5,961 bases of DNA from JBDTRY01 sp039931435 (GTDB taxonomy: Bacteria; Acidobacteriota; Thermoanaerobaculia; Gp7-AA8), in assembly GCA_039931435.1 (NCBI GenBank), contig JBDTRY010000236.1, positions 1 through 5,961 of the forward strand, written 5' to 3'. Positions 5,831 through 5,961 of this stretch are shown in pieces (the first letter of the stretch is position 1; each line of letters starts with the position of its first letter). Made by a program: the position numbers and the translations under genes. Below the pieces are notes generated by a model. The model was not told the origin of the DNA. It ran no database searches and worked only from the letters and a program-made list of their open reading frames with translations.

Positions 5831-5961
5831 AGTGGCCTTGCTCCCTTGTAGGAAACTCACATGGCGTCCTGTGAGGTCGGCTCTGGAGATTCAACAAGCG
5901 ATGCTTCGCAAACGCGTCATTCCGAGCGTGAGCGAGATGGGATGAGAAGGCCAACCTCCCG

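Larger units (their letters stand above)
5651..5928 (+). repeat. Three GTCATyCyGAGCG intergenic repeat copies
   Basis: TTGTCATCCCGAGCGGG (5651-5667) and TTGTCATCCTGAGCGGG (5740-5756) match at 16 of 17 positions. A third copy, GTCATTCCGAGCG, lies at 5916-5928. The second copy continues as CGAGCGAAGGATCTC to 5771. This wording (TCATCCTGAGCG…GCGAAGGATCT) is, from memory, a widespread intergenic repeat in several environmental bacterial phyla; I cannot check that here. Copies are irregularly spaced (89 and 176 bp apart), so this is not a CRISPR array. Confidence 0.65.
5634..5961. other. Non-coding region with short dispersed-type repeats
   Basis: No gene is supported in these 328 bp. The minus-strand frames that stay open are short, lack family features and run through repeats. 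The content is three partial copies of a GTCATyCyGAGCG motif, several small hairpins (5680-5697, 5762-5830, 5856-5875) and nothing else I recognise. Confidence 0.65.

Overview
The window looks like chromosomal DNA of a GC-rich, didermic (Gram-negative-type) bacterium. It encodes an outer-membrane channel with a Sec signal peptide plus a periplasmic adaptor, which only makes sense with two membranes. The FGF…VGPFNV segment of the outer-membrane protein, the MarR–TolC–DHA2–HlyD gene order and the intergenic repeats (GTAGGGCCGCAC-type palindromes and GTCATCCTGAGCG-type repeats) remind me most of Acidobacteriota. That is a recollection-based inference, and Gemmatimonadota or another phylum is possible.

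Layout. Positions 4-480 (minus strand) hold a complete MerR-family regulator with a single cysteine, Cys82. Its own promoter region (487-518) has the long 20-bp spacer and spacer dyad expected of a MerR-regulated promoter. Positions 481-838 hold no gene but contain a striking 25-bp perfect inverted repeat (604-628 and 688-712) whose arms are themselves palindromic, resembling a REP/BIME element. Positions 839-5633 (plus strand) form a four-gene efflux operon: a MarR/EmrR-type repressor, a TolC-family outer-membrane channel, an EmrB/QacA-type DHA2 transporter and an EmrA/HlyD-type periplasmic adaptor. Positions 5634-5961 are non-coding and hold dispersed-type short repeats and small hairpins.

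How the genes work together. The inner-membrane antiporter would take hydrophobic compounds from the cytoplasm or inner leaflet. The adaptor would bridge the periplasm, and the TolC-like duct would open to the outside. The three structural genes are tightly coupled: the channel and transporter genes overlap by 4 bp, and the transporter and adaptor genes by 1 bp. The MarR protein is the obvious candidate for ligand-responsive control; a dyad at 1306-1318, between marR and the channel gene, is a possible operator.

I do not see evidence for a new biological system. The most interesting items are the nested palindromic repeat, the MerR promoter architecture, the one-cysteine MerR, and a possible disulfide pair in the adaptor.
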